Positions 42,350-50,765 of a stretch of 64,000 nucleotides of DNA are shown here, piece after piece (the first letter of the stretch is position 1; each line of letters opens with the position of its first letter). Source of the stretch: Akkermansia muciniphila (lineage in GTDB: Bacteria > Verrucomicrobiota > Verrucomicrobiia > Verrucomicrobiales > Akkermansiaceae); the NCBI GenBank assembly GCA_004557455.1, contig SFDX01000002.1, forward strand, positions 1 through 64,000. The letters are read 5' to 3'. Under the pieces are notes generated by a model, which made no database searches, was not told the origin of the DNA, and saw nothing but the letters and a program-made list of their open reading frames with translations. The translations under genes were made by a program, and so were the position numbers.

Positions 42350-43705
42350 TTACTCCGACTTGGCGGTGGAAGAGGTAACAGTGGACTTGGGCGCAGTGTA
42401 CACGAAGGGGCGCGGCACCACCGTGCCGAAGCCCGCGGGGGCTCCCTTGGCCCGCATCTGCGCGTTGAGCTTGGAGTACATGGCCGCCATCTGGCTGCCC
42501 GTCACCACCACGTTGGCCTCCGTGGGGTTGTCATAGCCCAGCTTCTTGAGGGTATCCGCCAGCGGCTCTACCGTGCCCGTGACGACGACCATGGACATGG
42601 TGGCCGGCTGCCCGTCCCCGTTGGGAACCTCCAGCATGTAGCTCTTACCCTGCTTCACGTCGATGGCGTGCGGCTCGTTCTTGGCATCCGTCACCACGAT
42701 GAGGCGGTGGTTCATGGAGGTAACGATGGCACGCTCCGGCACGAGCAGGGCATCCTTGATCTGCCCCGTCTTGGCCACGACGCGCACGGCCATGCCGGAG
42801 CGCAGCTTCAGGTCCGGGTTGGGGATGTGGCCGATGAAATTGACGGTACCCGTGGTGCTGCTCACCTCACTGTCGATGGCGACCACCTTGCCCGTGTGCT
42901 CGAACTCGGTGCCGCCCTCCAGCAGCACGCGGAACTCGGAGAGGGTGTTACCGGTTGCTACGTCCTTGGGGGTGTAGCCCTCGTTGAGGGTCCGGTTGAG
43001 CATGTCTTTATCCGCCACGGCAAAGTCCACACGGATGGGGTCCACCGAGGACATGGTGGTGAGCGGGGTGGCGGAGGCCGTGGAAATGAGGTCGCCGGTG
43101 GAGACCGTGGACTTGGAGGCCAGGCCCGTGAAGGGCGCGCGGATGGTGCAGCGCGTGAGGTTGATGCGGGCAGTCTGCAGCGCGGCCTCGGCCAGCTTCA
43201 CCTGCGCTTTCGCGGCGGCCAGGGCGGCTTCCGAGCTCTCGTGCAGCTGCTTGGCGTCCGTGTAGTCCTTCTCGGAGACGCCGCCGCTCTTCACCAGGCC
43301 TGCATAGCGTTCCTCATCGCGTGCAGCGCGCTTGTTCGCGGCCTCGGCCTGCAGCACACTGGCCTCGGCTGCCGCCAAGGTGGCTTCCGCCTGCTGCACG
43401 GCGGCTTGGTAGATGTCCGGCTCGATCTCGAAGAGGACGTCCCCTTTCTGCACGAGCGTGCCGTCACGGTACACGCGCTTGATGAGCTTGCCGACGACCT
43501 CCGGGCGGATGTCTGCTTGCTCCACCCCGCGCAGGTGGCCGAACCAAGTGGAGGTGATGTCGACATCCCGCTGCTGCATCTTCATGATACCGACGGGCAC
43601 GGGCTGCATGCCGGGTGCTTTACCCGCTGCATCTTTGTCCTTGCAGCCGGTCGACAGGGCTGCGAGAATCCCGGGGATCATGATGAGCAATGGCTTATGT
43701 GTCAT
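42350..43705 (-). CDS. RND efflux periplasmic adaptor (membrane fusion protein)
   Basis: A 451-residue membrane fusion protein linking the RND transporter to the outer-membrane channel. An N-terminal lipoprotein-like signal ends near LSTGC (about residue 21). The split lipoyl domain is visible in YRDGTLVQKGDVLFEIEP and TIRAPFTGLASKSTVSTGDL, with the helical hairpin between them. A conserved VPERAIVTSMNHRLIVV strand is in the C-terminal half. It ends with a Thr/Ser-rich tail. Located between marR and the RND gene. Confidence 0.93.
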   Translation of the reverse strand: MTHKPLLIMIPGILAALSTGCKDKDAAGKAPGMQPVPVGIMKMQQRDVDITSTWFGHLRGVEQADIRPEVVGKLIKRVYRDGTLVQKGDVLFEIEPDIYQAAVQQAEATLAAAEASVLQAEAANKRAARDEERYAGLVKSGGVSEKDYTDAKQLHESSEAALAAAKAQVKLAEAALQTARINLTRCTIRAPFTGLASKSTVSTGDLISTASATPLTTMSSVDPIRVDFAVADKDMLNRTLNEGYTPKDVATGNTLSEFRVLLEGGTEFEHTGKVVAIDSEVSSTTGTVNFIGHIPNPDLKLRSGMAVRVVAKTGQIKDALLVPERAIVTSMNHRLIVVTDAKNEPHAIDVKQGKSYMLEVPNGDGQPATMSMVVVTGTVEPLADTLKKLGYDNPTEANVVVTGSQMAAMYSKLNAQMRAKGAPAGFGTVVPRPFVYTAPKSTVTSSTAKSE

Positions 43706-43720
43706 ATGGGTGAATTACGG

Positions 43721-44146
43721 TTAAACTTGAGAATTGTCGTAGACTCGGTTCAGAAGGCTGCGCAGTTGCTCGCGCTCTTCATCGCTGAAGCCCTTCAGTA
43801 GAATGGATTCCACCTGTTGCACAGCTTTGCCGTATTTTTCCTGCAGGTCCAGACTCAGCTCGCTGAGGTAGACGTGTTTCACCCGCTTATCCGTGCTGTC
43901 GAAGGCGGTGCGGACGAAGCCTTTCTCCTCCATGCGTTGCAGAAGCCCCTTGGCGGTGGGGTGGGTAATGCCGACATGAGCCTCAATCTGCCGCTGGGAG
44001 ACGGGCTCCCCATTCTTGCTGGCCAAGTATACGGCTACACGGCACTGCGCCTCCGTCAGCGGCAGTTCCCCCGCATATTGGCGAAAAAGCGCACTGCTGC
44101 GGTCGGTGACGAGCTTCAGAATGGTGGTGATGGCCCTCTCCTTCAT
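43721..44146 (-). CDS. MarR-family transcriptional regulator
   Basis: A 141-residue winged-helix regulator, the first gene of the efflux operon. The recognition region is VSQRQIEAHVGITHPTAKGL (about residues 53-72), followed by the wing RMEEKGFVRTAFDSTDKRVK with the MarR-type Asp-x-Arg. MarR proteins are usually autorepressors released by small phenolic or toxic ligands. A 20-base perfect palindrome sits at the predicted transcription start of this operon, so it very probably represses itself and the pump. Confidence 0.92.
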   Translation of the reverse strand: MKERAITTILKLVTDRSSALFRQYAGELPLTEAQCRVAVYLASKNGEPVSQRQIEAHVGITHPTAKGLLQRMEEKGFVRTAFDSTDKRVKHVYLSELSLDLQEKYGKAVQQVESILLKGFSDEEREQLRSLLNRVYDNSQV

Positions 44147-44166
44147 GTTCCGGTCTTGAAAATGAA

Positions 44167-44186
44167 ATAGGAAGCATGCTTCCTAT
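44167..44186. promoter_or_regulatory. MarR operator, perfect palindrome
   Basis: ATAGGAAGCATGCTTCCTAT reads the same on both strands. It lies between the -10 box and the marR ATG, covering the likely transcription start, and fits the size of MarR sites. Confidence 0.8.
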
Positions 44187-44195
44187 CTGCGGAGA

Positions 44196-44223
44196 AGTTT
44201 ACCACATTTCCCCGCCGAGTCAA
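44196..44223 (-). promoter_or_regulatory. Promoter of marR-efflux operon
   Basis: On the minus strand, TTGACT (44218-44223), 16-base spacer, TAAACT (44196-44201). The MarR palindrome begins nine bases downstream. Confidence 0.7.
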
Positions 44224-44329
44224 GCCTTTTTTCCGCCCCGAACACGAAAAAACGCACCCTCCCGCAACGATGACAGACTTCACCCCGGCGTCATCTGAGA
44301 CATGCCTCTTCTTAATAGATATTCAGAAG

Positions 44330-44884
44330 CTACCTGCAGGGAAACAGCCGAGCGTTTTCATCTTGTTCGGGCATGAAAAGGGCACCCTCACGGCGGAGGA
44401 GGGAGCACTTGAGGTGCGGACCGGCGGCGTAGCCACCGAGGTGCCCGTTGCTGCGGATGACACGGTGGCAGGGCACGAGGATGAGGAAGGGATTGTGCGC
44501 GACGGCGTTGGCAACGGCACGCGCTGCGGAGGGACATCCGGCGGCAGCGGCCAAGGCGGCGTAGGTGGTGGTGCGGCCGGCGGGTATTTGCAACAGGAGC
44601 TCGCGGATGCGCCGGCGGAAGGCTGTGTCCGCAGGGAGCAGGGGCGGCGGAGGCGGCAGGGGATTCCCCGCAAAGTAAGCATCTAACCATGCGGTGGTCA
44701 GTTGAGCGGGGAGCGAAGCACACTCCGCCCCCTGAGGGCCGGGAAAGAAACGCTGCCCCTCGAAGAAGAGCCCCGAAAGGCAGCCGTCTCGGCAGAGCAT
44801 AAGCATGCGCCCGTGCGGCGAGGCATACCACGCGTGCTGCACGGGCGCGGGGGAGGAATCAGGCCTTGTCAATCCACTTGCCAT
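44330..44884 (-). CDS. ogt: Methylated-DNA--protein-cysteine methyltransferase
   Basis: A 184-residue suicide repair protein that takes the methyl group from O6-methylguanine onto its own cysteine. The active site is LVPCHRVIRSNGHLGGYA near residues 138-155, and the helix-turn-helix region is TTTYAALAAAAGCPSAARAVA. An N-terminal ribonuclease-H-like domain precedes it. The start overlaps the ispG stop by 26 bases, so it is probably co-transcribed with ispG. The length is typical of Ogt rather than the longer Ada. Confidence 0.9.
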   Translation of the reverse strand: MASGLTRPDSSPAPVQHAWYASPHGRMLMLCRDGCLSGLFFEGQRFFPGPQGAECASLPAQLTTAWLDAYFAGNPLPPPPPLLPADTAFRRRIRELLLQIPAGRTTTYAALAAAAGCPSAARAVANAVAHNPFLILVPCHRVIRSNGHLGGYAAGPHLKCSLLRREGALFMPEQDENARLFPCR

Positions 44885-46604
44885 GCTTGCGGATGAGCTC
44901 CACGAGGTGCTGCACCGCCTCCTCCTGCGGAATGTTCATCTCCACCGGGGTATGGCCCACATAAAGGTTAATCTTGTTGGGTGCGCCGCCCACATAACCG
45001 AAGTCCGCATCGCTCATCTCGCCCGGGCCGTTGACAATGCAGCCCATGATAGCGATCTTTACCCCCTTGAGGTGCCCCGTCGCCTCCCGAATACGCGCGG
45101 CGGCCTGCTGGATGTTATAGTGCGTACGCCCGCAGGAGGGGCAGGAAACGTACTCCGTCTTCGAGATACGCACGCCCGCCGCCTGCAGTGTGTTGAAGCC
45201 CAGATAGGCGGCAGCCGCCGGATTCGGCTCACGGCGCAGGTACACGGCGTTGCCGATACCGTCGCAGAGCAGAGAACCCACCCCTAAGCCCGCTGCCATG
45301 GCAGGCGAGAGCGCATCGTGCCCGTTGCAGAGCGTATCCTTCAGCACAATCGGGTGGCCGGCCGGAATGCGTGCCGCCAGCAGACGGAAGGCCTGGGTCA
45401 GCGGCATATCCACCCCATCCTTCACCGTCACGGGACGGGCCGGGGCATGCTGCAGGGGAGTCAGATCTGCCTCGCAGCGCGGGTCAATCTCGGCAGTACC
45501 CAAGTCCTCATAGGCGGCCTCGGGCATAAAGTCCTTCATCACGGCCGGATCGAGCTCCGCGCAGGCCGCCTTGGGCAGCACGACCCGCACGGGAGCATCC
45601 CCGCCCAGCGTGGTACCGCCCGCCTGCACGGAATCCGCCGTGCGGCGCGTGTAGCAGAAAGGATCGAAGCAGGGCTCCGGAGCATCCGCCGGGGCAGGGG
45701 CCCCCACAGAGCAGCCAGGTTGGTAGGGACCCGCCAGCTCAAACCCGGGGGCCACCTCGTGTACGGCGTCCTCCGTCAGCGACACACGGAGTGTATCCCC
45801 GATGCCGTCTGCCAGCAGGGAACCGATACCCATGGCACTCTTGATGCGCGCATCCTCGCCCTCGCCCGCCTCCGTCACGCCCAAGTGGATCGGGTAATTC
45901 CAATCCGGCCCGCATTCGCGCAGCCGCTTCACCAGCAGGCGGTAGGCCTGGATCATCACCTTCACGTTCGAGGACTTCATGGAGAACACCAGCTCGTGGT
46001 AATTCAGGTCGCGGGCGATGCGGGCAAATTCCAGCGCGCTCTCCACCATCCCCTCCGGGGTATCACCGTAGCGGTTCAGAATGCGGTCGGAGAGCGAGCC
46101 GTGGTTGGCACCCAGGCGCATGGCGCGGCCGTGCTCTTTGCAGAACAGCACCAGCGGGGTAAAAGCCGCACGCAGGCGGTCCAGCTCCTCCTCGTACTCG
46201 GCATCCGTGTAGTCGCGGGAAACAAACTTCTTCTTGTCGATGAAATTGCCCGGGTTCACGCGGATCTTCTCCACCCACTTGGCGGCCTCCATGGCGGCAT
46301 CCGGCTTAAAATGGATATCCGCCACCAAGGGAACGGTGCACCCGGCGGCGCGCAGCTCGCGGGCGATGTTCTCCAGGTTGGCCGCATAGACCTTGGTCTG
46401 GGCGGTCAGGCGTATGATCTCGCACCCCGCCTCGGCCAAGGCCAGGGCCTCGCGCACGCAGGCCTCCGTGTTCAGGGTATCGGAGGTCAGCATGGACTGG
46501 ATACGGATGGGGTTGGAGCCCCCCAAACCGAGATGACCGACGGACACCTCGCGGGATTGGCGGCGGGTGTAAGAATACAAATCCGGGCAATGCAGAATGC
46601 TCAT
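44859..46604 (-). CDS. ispG: 4-hydroxy-3-methylbut-2-enyl-diphosphate synthase, long form
   Basis: A 581-residue IspG (GcpE), the iron-sulfur enzyme converting MEcPP to HMBPP in the non-mevalonate isoprenoid pathway. The N-terminal TIM barrel contains NPIRIQSMLTSDT and LVADIHFKPDAA. The C-terminal reductase-like domain holds the [4Fe-4S] ligands in SCPSCGRTHYN and MGCIVNGPGE. The extra central domain of about 200 residues is the insert seen in plant, chlamydial and some PVC/Bacteroidota enzymes. The ATG at 46604 was chosen by the promoter and family N-terminus; the open frame runs 81 codons further into the lysE gene. Confidence 0.94.
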   Translation of the reverse strand: MSILHCPDLYSYTRRQSREVSVGHLGLGGSNPIRIQSMLTSDTLNTEACVREALALAEAGCEIIRLTAQTKVYAANLENIARELRAAGCTVPLVADIHFKPDAAMEAAKWVEKIRVNPGNFIDKKKFVSRDYTDAEYEEELDRLRAAFTPLVLFCKEHGRAMRLGANHGSLSDRILNRYGDTPEGMVESALEFARIARDLNYHELVFSMKSSNVKVMIQAYRLLVKRLRECGPDWNYPIHLGVTEAGEGEDARIKSAMGIGSLLADGIGDTLRVSLTEDAVHEVAPGFELAGPYQPGCSVGAPAPADAPEPCFDPFCYTRRTADSVQAGGTTLGGDAPVRVVLPKAACAELDPAVMKDFMPEAAYEDLGTAEIDPRCEADLTPLQHAPARPVTVKDGVDMPLTQAFRLLAARIPAGHPIVLKDTLCNGHDALSPAMAAGLGVGSLLCDGIGNAVYLRREPNPAAAAYLGFNTLQAAGVRISKTEYVSCPSCGRTHYNIQQAAARIREATGHLKGVKIAIMGCIVNGPGEMSDADFGYVGGAPNKINLYVGHTPVEMNIPQEEAVQHLVELIRKHGKWIDKA

Positions 46605-46610
46605 GCCCCC

Positions 46611-46639
46611 ACTGTACTCCACCTTTGCGGGGATAGCAA
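46611..46639 (-). promoter_or_regulatory. Promoter of ispG-ogt, leaderless type
   Basis: On the minus strand, TTGCTA (46634-46639), 17-base spacer, TACAGT (46611-46616), six bases before the ispG ATG. Confidence 0.6.
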
Positions 46640-46653
46640 GCCGAAAGTGCCGA

Positions 46654-47280
46654 TCAGAGCAGGATGATGGCTGCAAAGAGTGCCAGCAGACCGGCAAACA
46701 GGGCATCGATGGCCGCCGTATGTCGCAAATAGGCAGAACGAATGCCCGGCCACTGCAGCAGCGCACACCAGGTTCCCCAGCCCAGAATATTGGCCAGCAT
46801 GAAGGCAGCCAAGAGCGCGGGGGTGTACCAAGTATACAGCGGCGCATAGGTGGCCTGCGGGTGCAGCATCAATCCGCAGATGAAGAGGGTGCACTTGGGG
46901 TTCAGGATGTTACAGAGAAAGCCGCTCCCCAGGCAATGCGCGAGGGAGGGCGCGGGGGCAGGGGATGCGTCCCCCGGCAGGGTGCTTTGCGAGCGGCCGG
47001 GGCGTGGGAAAATGCGCCAGGCAAGGTAGAGCAGCCAACAGGCCGCCGCGCGCAGCACCCAGGGGCTCCAACTCTGCTGCATCACCCATTGTCCCGCCAC
47101 CGCCACGATGCAGGCCTGAACCGCAAAATCCAAGCTGATGCCCAGACCCACGGAAAAGCCGGCGCGAAAGCCGCCGGACAGCGCCGTGCGGCATACGTAG
47201 AAGATATCCGGCCCCGGGCTGAGCTGGGACAGAACCAGCAGCAGGGAGAGACTGATGATGCTTTGAACGGCCTCCCACAT
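46654..47280 (-). CDS. LysE/RhtB-family amino-acid exporter
   Basis: A 208-residue membrane protein with five to six hydrophobic helices. The N-terminal SLLLVLSQLSPGPDIFYVCR is the LysE signature around the PGP motif, and SGFLCNILNPKCTLFICGL is the second conserved loop (NPK). Family members export amino acids or their derivatives. The ATG at 47280 gives the canonical N-terminus; the upstream 36 codons of the open frame overlap the yhaM-like gene. It follows that gene by ten bases and is likely co-transcribed. Confidence 0.87.
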   Translation of the reverse strand: MWEAVQSIISLSLLLVLSQLSPGPDIFYVCRTALSGGFRAGFSVGLGISLDFAVQACIVAVAGQWVMQQSWSPWVLRAAACWLLYLAWRIFPRPGRSQSTLPGDASPAPAPSLAHCLGSGFLCNILNPKCTLFICGLMLHPQATYAPLYTWYTPALLAAFMLANILGWGTWCALLQWPGIRSAYLRHTAAIDALFAGLLALFAAIILL

Positions 47281-47290
47281 GGACGAAACA

Positions 47291-48319
47291 TCAATCCTGC
47301 CGGAAGGCCGGGAGCGGGCTGACGATGTTGGACGGCATGGGAGGCTTGCGCTGGAAAATGCGCGGCGCCAGCTCCGGGGACTCCGCATAGGCGGCCCGCA
47401 TCATCTCCATCTTGGCGTCCAAGTCATCCGCATGGTGCAGGGCCAAGGCCTCCGGGGTTTTGGGAAGAACGGGGGAACCGAACTCCATGCTGCCGTGGTG
47501 AGAGGCGATGAGATGCAGCAGGTGCAGGCGTACATGTTCGGAGGACGGGGACAGCGGCCGCCACTCCTCCCGCTTGTCCTCGGTGTAAACCTTCTTCCAG
47601 AGTGCGTTGATAAGCTCGATGCCCAAGGGAATGTGCCCCAGCAGCTCGCCCATCTCGGTGTAGGGCATCACGAGGGAATGCTCCTCGTAGGCGTTTTCCC
47701 ACATTTTGCCGCAGTCGTGGAAGAGCGCCCCCGCCAAGACCAGATCGCGATTCAGCTTCGGGTAGCAATGGCAGATGGCATCGGCGTTCTTCATCACGCC
47801 GCAGATGTGCTCCACCAAACCGCCTCGGCGCGCGTGGTGCACACTGCGGGCGGCCCCGCTGCGACGGATGCGGGACTCGAATTGCTCCAAGAAAGCCCGG
47901 CAGAGGGTGCTCAGGCGCGGATCCTGCAGCCCATCGACCAGTTGACGGATCGTCTGCCAAGCGGCCTCTTGGGTTGCGCGCAGCTCGGGACCGCCCGCCA
48001 AGAGTGTGTCCTCCTCCTCCGGAGTCAAGGGACGCAGATCCAAGTCGGTGGCATCCATACCGAAGTCCGTTACGCGCCAGATGGCCGTTGCGGCGATGGA
48101 ACTGCCCTGTTCTGCTGCGCAGCAGGAGGCGTACCAAGCCGTGTTGTTCCAGATCTTGAGGTTGACGCTGCCGGTGGCATCCCCCAAAACAAACTCAAGG
48201 TACGGCTTGCCCGTTTTGGTCTCCCGCTCTGTTTTGCGGGTTACCTGGGCAAGAACCGTACCTTGCGTGGTTCCTTGCTTGGCCTCGGCGGTCAGGTGAG
48301 CGATGTCCGTGTACTGCAT
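47291..48319 (-). CDS. YhaM-type HD-domain 3'-5' exoribonuclease
   Basis: A 342-residue protein with an N-terminal OB fold (about residues 15-95, with GKPYLEFVLGDATGSVNLKI) and a C-terminal HD phosphohydrolase domain. The HD motif is visible as HHARRGGLVEHICGV, ALFHDCGKMWE and LIASHHGSMEFGSPVLPKT, and it ends HHADDLDAKMEMM. This combination is that of YhaM/CBF1, exonucleases acting on RNA or single-stranded DNA. It lies between secG and the LysE-type gene on one strand, with a 32-base gap to secG. Confidence 0.88.
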   Translation of the reverse strand: MQYTDIAHLTAEAKQGTTQGTVLAQVTRKTERETKTGKPYLEFVLGDATGSVNLKIWNNTAWYASCCAAEQGSSIAATAIWRVTDFGMDATDLDLRPLTPEEEDTLLAGGPELRATQEAAWQTIRQLVDGLQDPRLSTLCRAFLEQFESRIRRSGAARSVHHARRGGLVEHICGVMKNADAICHCYPKLNRDLVLAGALFHDCGKMWENAYEEHSLVMPYTEMGELLGHIPLGIELINALWKKVYTEDKREEWRPLSPSSEHVRLHLLHLIASHHGSMEFGSPVLPKTPEALALHHADDLDAKMEMMRAAYAESPELAPRIFQRKPPMPSNIVSPLPAFRQD

Positions 48320-48351
48320 GCGCCTCGGCGGTTGGGGTAGGAAAGGGAAAA

Positions 48352-48921
48352 TCAGGCGGCGGGCTGCTCGGCAGGAGCCGGAGCGGGTTGCTCGGCAGGA
48401 GCCGGTGCGGGTTGCTCAGCGGGAGCCGGAGCGGGTTGCTCGGCAGGAGCCGGAGCGGGCTCGGCAGCGGGTTGCTCGGCAGGAGCCGGAGCGGGTTGCT
48501 CAGCGGGGGCCGGGGCGGGTTGCTCAGCGGGAGTCGGAGCGGGCTGCTCAGCGGGAGTCGGAGCGGGCTGCTCGGCAGGAGCCGGAGCGGTCGGTTTCTC
48601 AATGCCGACTGTATCCTGTGGCTTAGCGGGAGCCGTAGCCTTGGACGGCTCATTGGCCAGATTCGAGCTTTGCGCCTTGTTGGCCGCCGTCATCAACAGA
48701 GCCAACACAAAGCAAAGCACCATAAAGCAGGTGCCGAAGAAGGCCGTGCCCTTCTTGAGAACATCCGTGGTGCGCGCACCGAAGGCTTGGTCCGTCATAG
48801 CGGAACCGAAAGCCGCACCGAGACCCTCCTGCTTGGGACGCTGCATCAGCACCAACAGCAGCAGAAGGCAGCAGACAATCAGAAGAATCGCGAAGACGAT
48901 ATAGATGGAGACGTTAAGCAT
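48352..48921 (-). CDS. secG: SecG with long Pro/Ala/Glu repeat tail
   Basis: A 189-residue SecG, a subunit of the SecYEG translocase. Two membrane helices (about residues 3-24 and 57-78) flank the conserved loop VLMQRPKQEGLGAAFGSAM. The usual SecG ends soon after the second helix; here about 100 further residues follow, mostly repeats of PAPAEQ or PAPTPAEQ. The tail should lie on the periplasmic side. The ATG at 48921 fits the family N-terminus and the promoter six bases upstream. Confidence 0.88.
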   Translation of the reverse strand: MLNVSIYIVFAILLIVCCLLLLLVLMQRPKQEGLGAAFGSAMTDQAFGARTTDVLKKGTAFFGTCFMVLCFVLALLMTAANKAQSSNLANEPSKATAPAKPQDTVGIEKPTAPAPAEQPAPTPAEQPAPTPAEQPAPAPAEQPAPAPAEQPAAEPAPAPAEQPAPAPAEQPAPAPAEQPAPAPAEQPAA

Positions 48922-48927
48922 GGCAGG

Positions 48928-48956
48928 ATTATAGCAGAGGAAAAGCGGCTTGTAAA
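48928..48956 (-). promoter_or_regulatory. Promoter of secG, leaderless type
   Basis: On the minus strand, TTTACA (48951-48956), 17-base spacer and consensus TATAAT (48928-48933), six bases before the secG ATG. Confidence 0.65.
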
Positions 48957-48963
48957 GCAAGAA

Positions 48964-49305
48964 TTATTGAGCAATGATCTCGTTGTGCTCGTTGCATATG
49001 ATACGCGTGGGCGTGATAGGTTTGTCATCCAAGGCAAAGCTCATGATAACGACGCGCTCCCCGGCCTTGATGAGGTGCGCGGCTCCGCCGTTGACGATGA
49101 TCTGCCCCGTTCCCGGCGGCCCCACCAGGACATAGGTCTCAAAGCGGTTGCCTGTGGTCACCGAGGCCACCAGCACCTTCTCCCCGGGCCACAGACCACT
49201 GGCCTTGACCAAATCCTCGGGAATCTCGATGCTGCCTTCGTACTCCACGTCACCCCGGGTGACCATGGCGCGGTGAATCTTCGATTTCAACTGTGAAACT
49301 AGCAT
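48964..49305 (-). CDS. panD: Aspartate 1-decarboxylase proenzyme
   Basis: A 113-residue pyruvoyl enzyme that makes beta-alanine from aspartate for pantothenate. The self-cleavage site is the Gly-Ser of DVEYEGSIEI (Ser about residue 25), where the serine becomes the pyruvoyl group. The catalytic Lys is in LVSQLKSKIHRAMVTRG (about residue 9), and NGGAAHL near residue 72 is conserved. The ATG at 49305 was chosen because MLVSQLKSKIHRA is the standard N-terminus. It complements panE at 28635-29552. Confidence 0.94.
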   Translation of the reverse strand: MLVSQLKSKIHRAMVTRGDVEYEGSIEIPEDLVKASGLWPGEKVLVASVTTGNRFETYVLVGPPGTGQIIVNGGAAHLIKAGERVVIMSFALDDKPITPTRIICNEHNEIIAQ

Positions 49306-49396
49306 GGCTGAGAATTGACGGGCGACTATGAAACTACTTTTTCCCGCTTTGGTCAAGCCAAATCATGCAATCTGCCGAAAAATCCGCCCCTTTCTC

Positions 49397-49962
49397 TCAC
49401 CCTGCGGCCGATGCCGGGCCGGATACACAGCGGATGAGCTCCATGGTGTTGTCGACATACTTGCGCGGCTCGTCCGATACGGAGTAGCGCAGCGGTGTGG
49501 GGGCATCCGTAAACAGGGGTACGCCGATAACCGACTGCTCTGCCGAGTGGTGGACCACAACACCGTAGTACTTCACGTTTTCCCGGAGCAGATACGCATC
49601 GATAATCGGCAGTCCGAAGAAAAGCTGCTTGTCGGTATCGTTGGTCACCACTCCTTGGGCCGGAGCTCCTTTCATGGGGATGCCCGATCCTATGGCGTTT
49701 CGCATGATGTAAGCGGCAGCTTCTGCTATGGCGGTCAGAGACTCACCACCGGTATCGGGACTGAAGAGGACAATGCTGTCAGAGAACAAGCTGATCTGAA
49801 GTCTTTGATCATGGTGCTCCGGCATAAAGTCGTTGATATCTGCCTGAAGCCCAAGATATCGAGGAACACAATAAAACAATCCGCCGTTACAGAGAAGTCA
49901 GAACCATGAAGTGGCTTGGCAGTATGCCCACCATGATTTGCCCGGTCTGAGACCGTGAACAT
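49397..49962 (-). pseudogene. Decayed nucleotidyl-cyclase-like gene (frameshifted)
   Basis: Two frames together resemble a class III nucleotidyl-cyclase fold. The upstream frame (to about 49840) reads FIVFLDILGFRQ, like the first metal-binding strand. The downstream frame (49879-49397) continues ISLFSDSIVLFSPDTGG, with a second Asp, and GIPMKGAPAQGVVTND, then FFGLPIIDAYLLREN. The frame change falls between about 49830 and 49870, and the spacing between the two Asp motifs is much shorter than usual, so a deletion probably accompanies the frameshift. Such cyclase-like proteins are widespread; a link to Pycsar-type defence is possible but not shown. Confidence 0.6.
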
Positions 49963-50128
49963 TGAATAAACGGCCCTTTACATCCGTGTCCGTTGTGGTT
50001 CCCACATAAAAAGACGAGTAGGCGTACCTCCCACTGCTCTTCATGTGTTCATTGAAGTAATTTAAAATTTCATCATTAGTGCTGATAGAAAGGGGGTATA
50101 GCGTCATGGTGCAGGGAATTCCATACAA
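49898..50128 (-). pseudogene. Fragment resembling a GIY-YIG-type or similar small protein
   Basis: A short frame reading FYVGTTTDTDVKGRLFNVHG then PGKSWWAYCQATSWF and stopping. The pattern of YVGxTxD, arginine-leucine, HG and tryptophan resembles small bacterial proteins in which about 40 further residues follow, so this looks truncated at the C-terminus. It overlaps the start of the decayed cyclase-like gene. The family is uncertain. Confidence 0.4.
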
Positions 50129-50135
50129 AAATCCG

Positions 50136-50756
50136 TTATTCCTCCTTCAGGCGGGAGCAGATTGTGCAGGTGGGGCGGCAGCCGCGGGCGGGGCAGAAAG
50201 CGCGGCCCCAGAGGACGAAGCGCAGGTGCAGCTCGCCCCAGAGGTGCTGCGGGTAGAGGTGTTTGAGGTCCTCCTCGACCTTTTCGACGGAGTTACCGCG
50301 GCTGAGTCCCCAGCGGCGGGCAAGGCGGAAGATGTGCGTATCCACCGGGAAGGCCGGGAAACCGAAGGCCTGGTTCATGACCACGGAAGCCGTCTTGTGC
50401 CCCACGCCGGGCAGGGCCTCCAGCTCCTCGAAAGAGGCCGGCACGCGGCCGCCGTGCTTCTGCACGATGGCCTGCGCCGTAGCCACCAAGCGCTTGGCCT
50501 TGGTCTCCGTGAGCCCGCAGGAGGCGATGTGCGTGCGCACCTCCTGCCAACTGAGCGCCGCCATCTTCTCCGGTGTATCCGCCACGGCAAAGAGCCCCGG
50601 CGTCACCAGATTCACCCGCGCATCCGTGCATTGGGCGGAGAGCATCACCGCCACCAGCAGGGTAAAAGGATCCTTATGGTGCAGAGGAACCTCCGGGTCG
50701 GGGAAAGCGCGCAGCAACTCCTCCGCCACCAGCTCGGCACGTTCAGCGCGTTTCAT
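50136..50756 (-). CDS. nth: Endonuclease III (DNA glycosylase/AP lyase)
   Basis: A 206-residue base-excision repair enzyme removing oxidised pyrimidines. The helix-hairpin-helix motif LPGVGHKTASVVMNQAFG (about residues 108-125) contains the catalytic Lys, and the catalytic Asp lies in FPVDTHIFRLARR. The C-terminal [4Fe-4S] cysteines are in CPARGCRPTCTIC. The ATG at 50756 was chosen over a TTG at 50765 that overlaps the upstream stop. It follows a small lipoprotein gene by about nine bases. Confidence 0.95.
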   Translation of the reverse strand: MKRAERAELVAEELLRAFPDPEVPLHHKDPFTLLVAVMLSAQCTDARVNLVTPGLFAVADTPEKMAALSWQEVRTHIASCGLTETKAKRLVATAQAIVQKHGGRVPASFEELEALPGVGHKTASVVMNQAFGFPAFPVDTHIFRLARRWGLSRGNSVEKVEEDLKHLYPQHLWGELHLRFVLWGRAFCPARGCRPTCTICSRLKEE

Positions 50757-50765
50757 GCGCGGCAA

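Noticed and set aside
48360..48600. Short direct repeats that look like a CRISPR array at first sight
   Set aside because: They are in-frame Pro/Ala/Glu codon repeats inside secG, without unique spacers.
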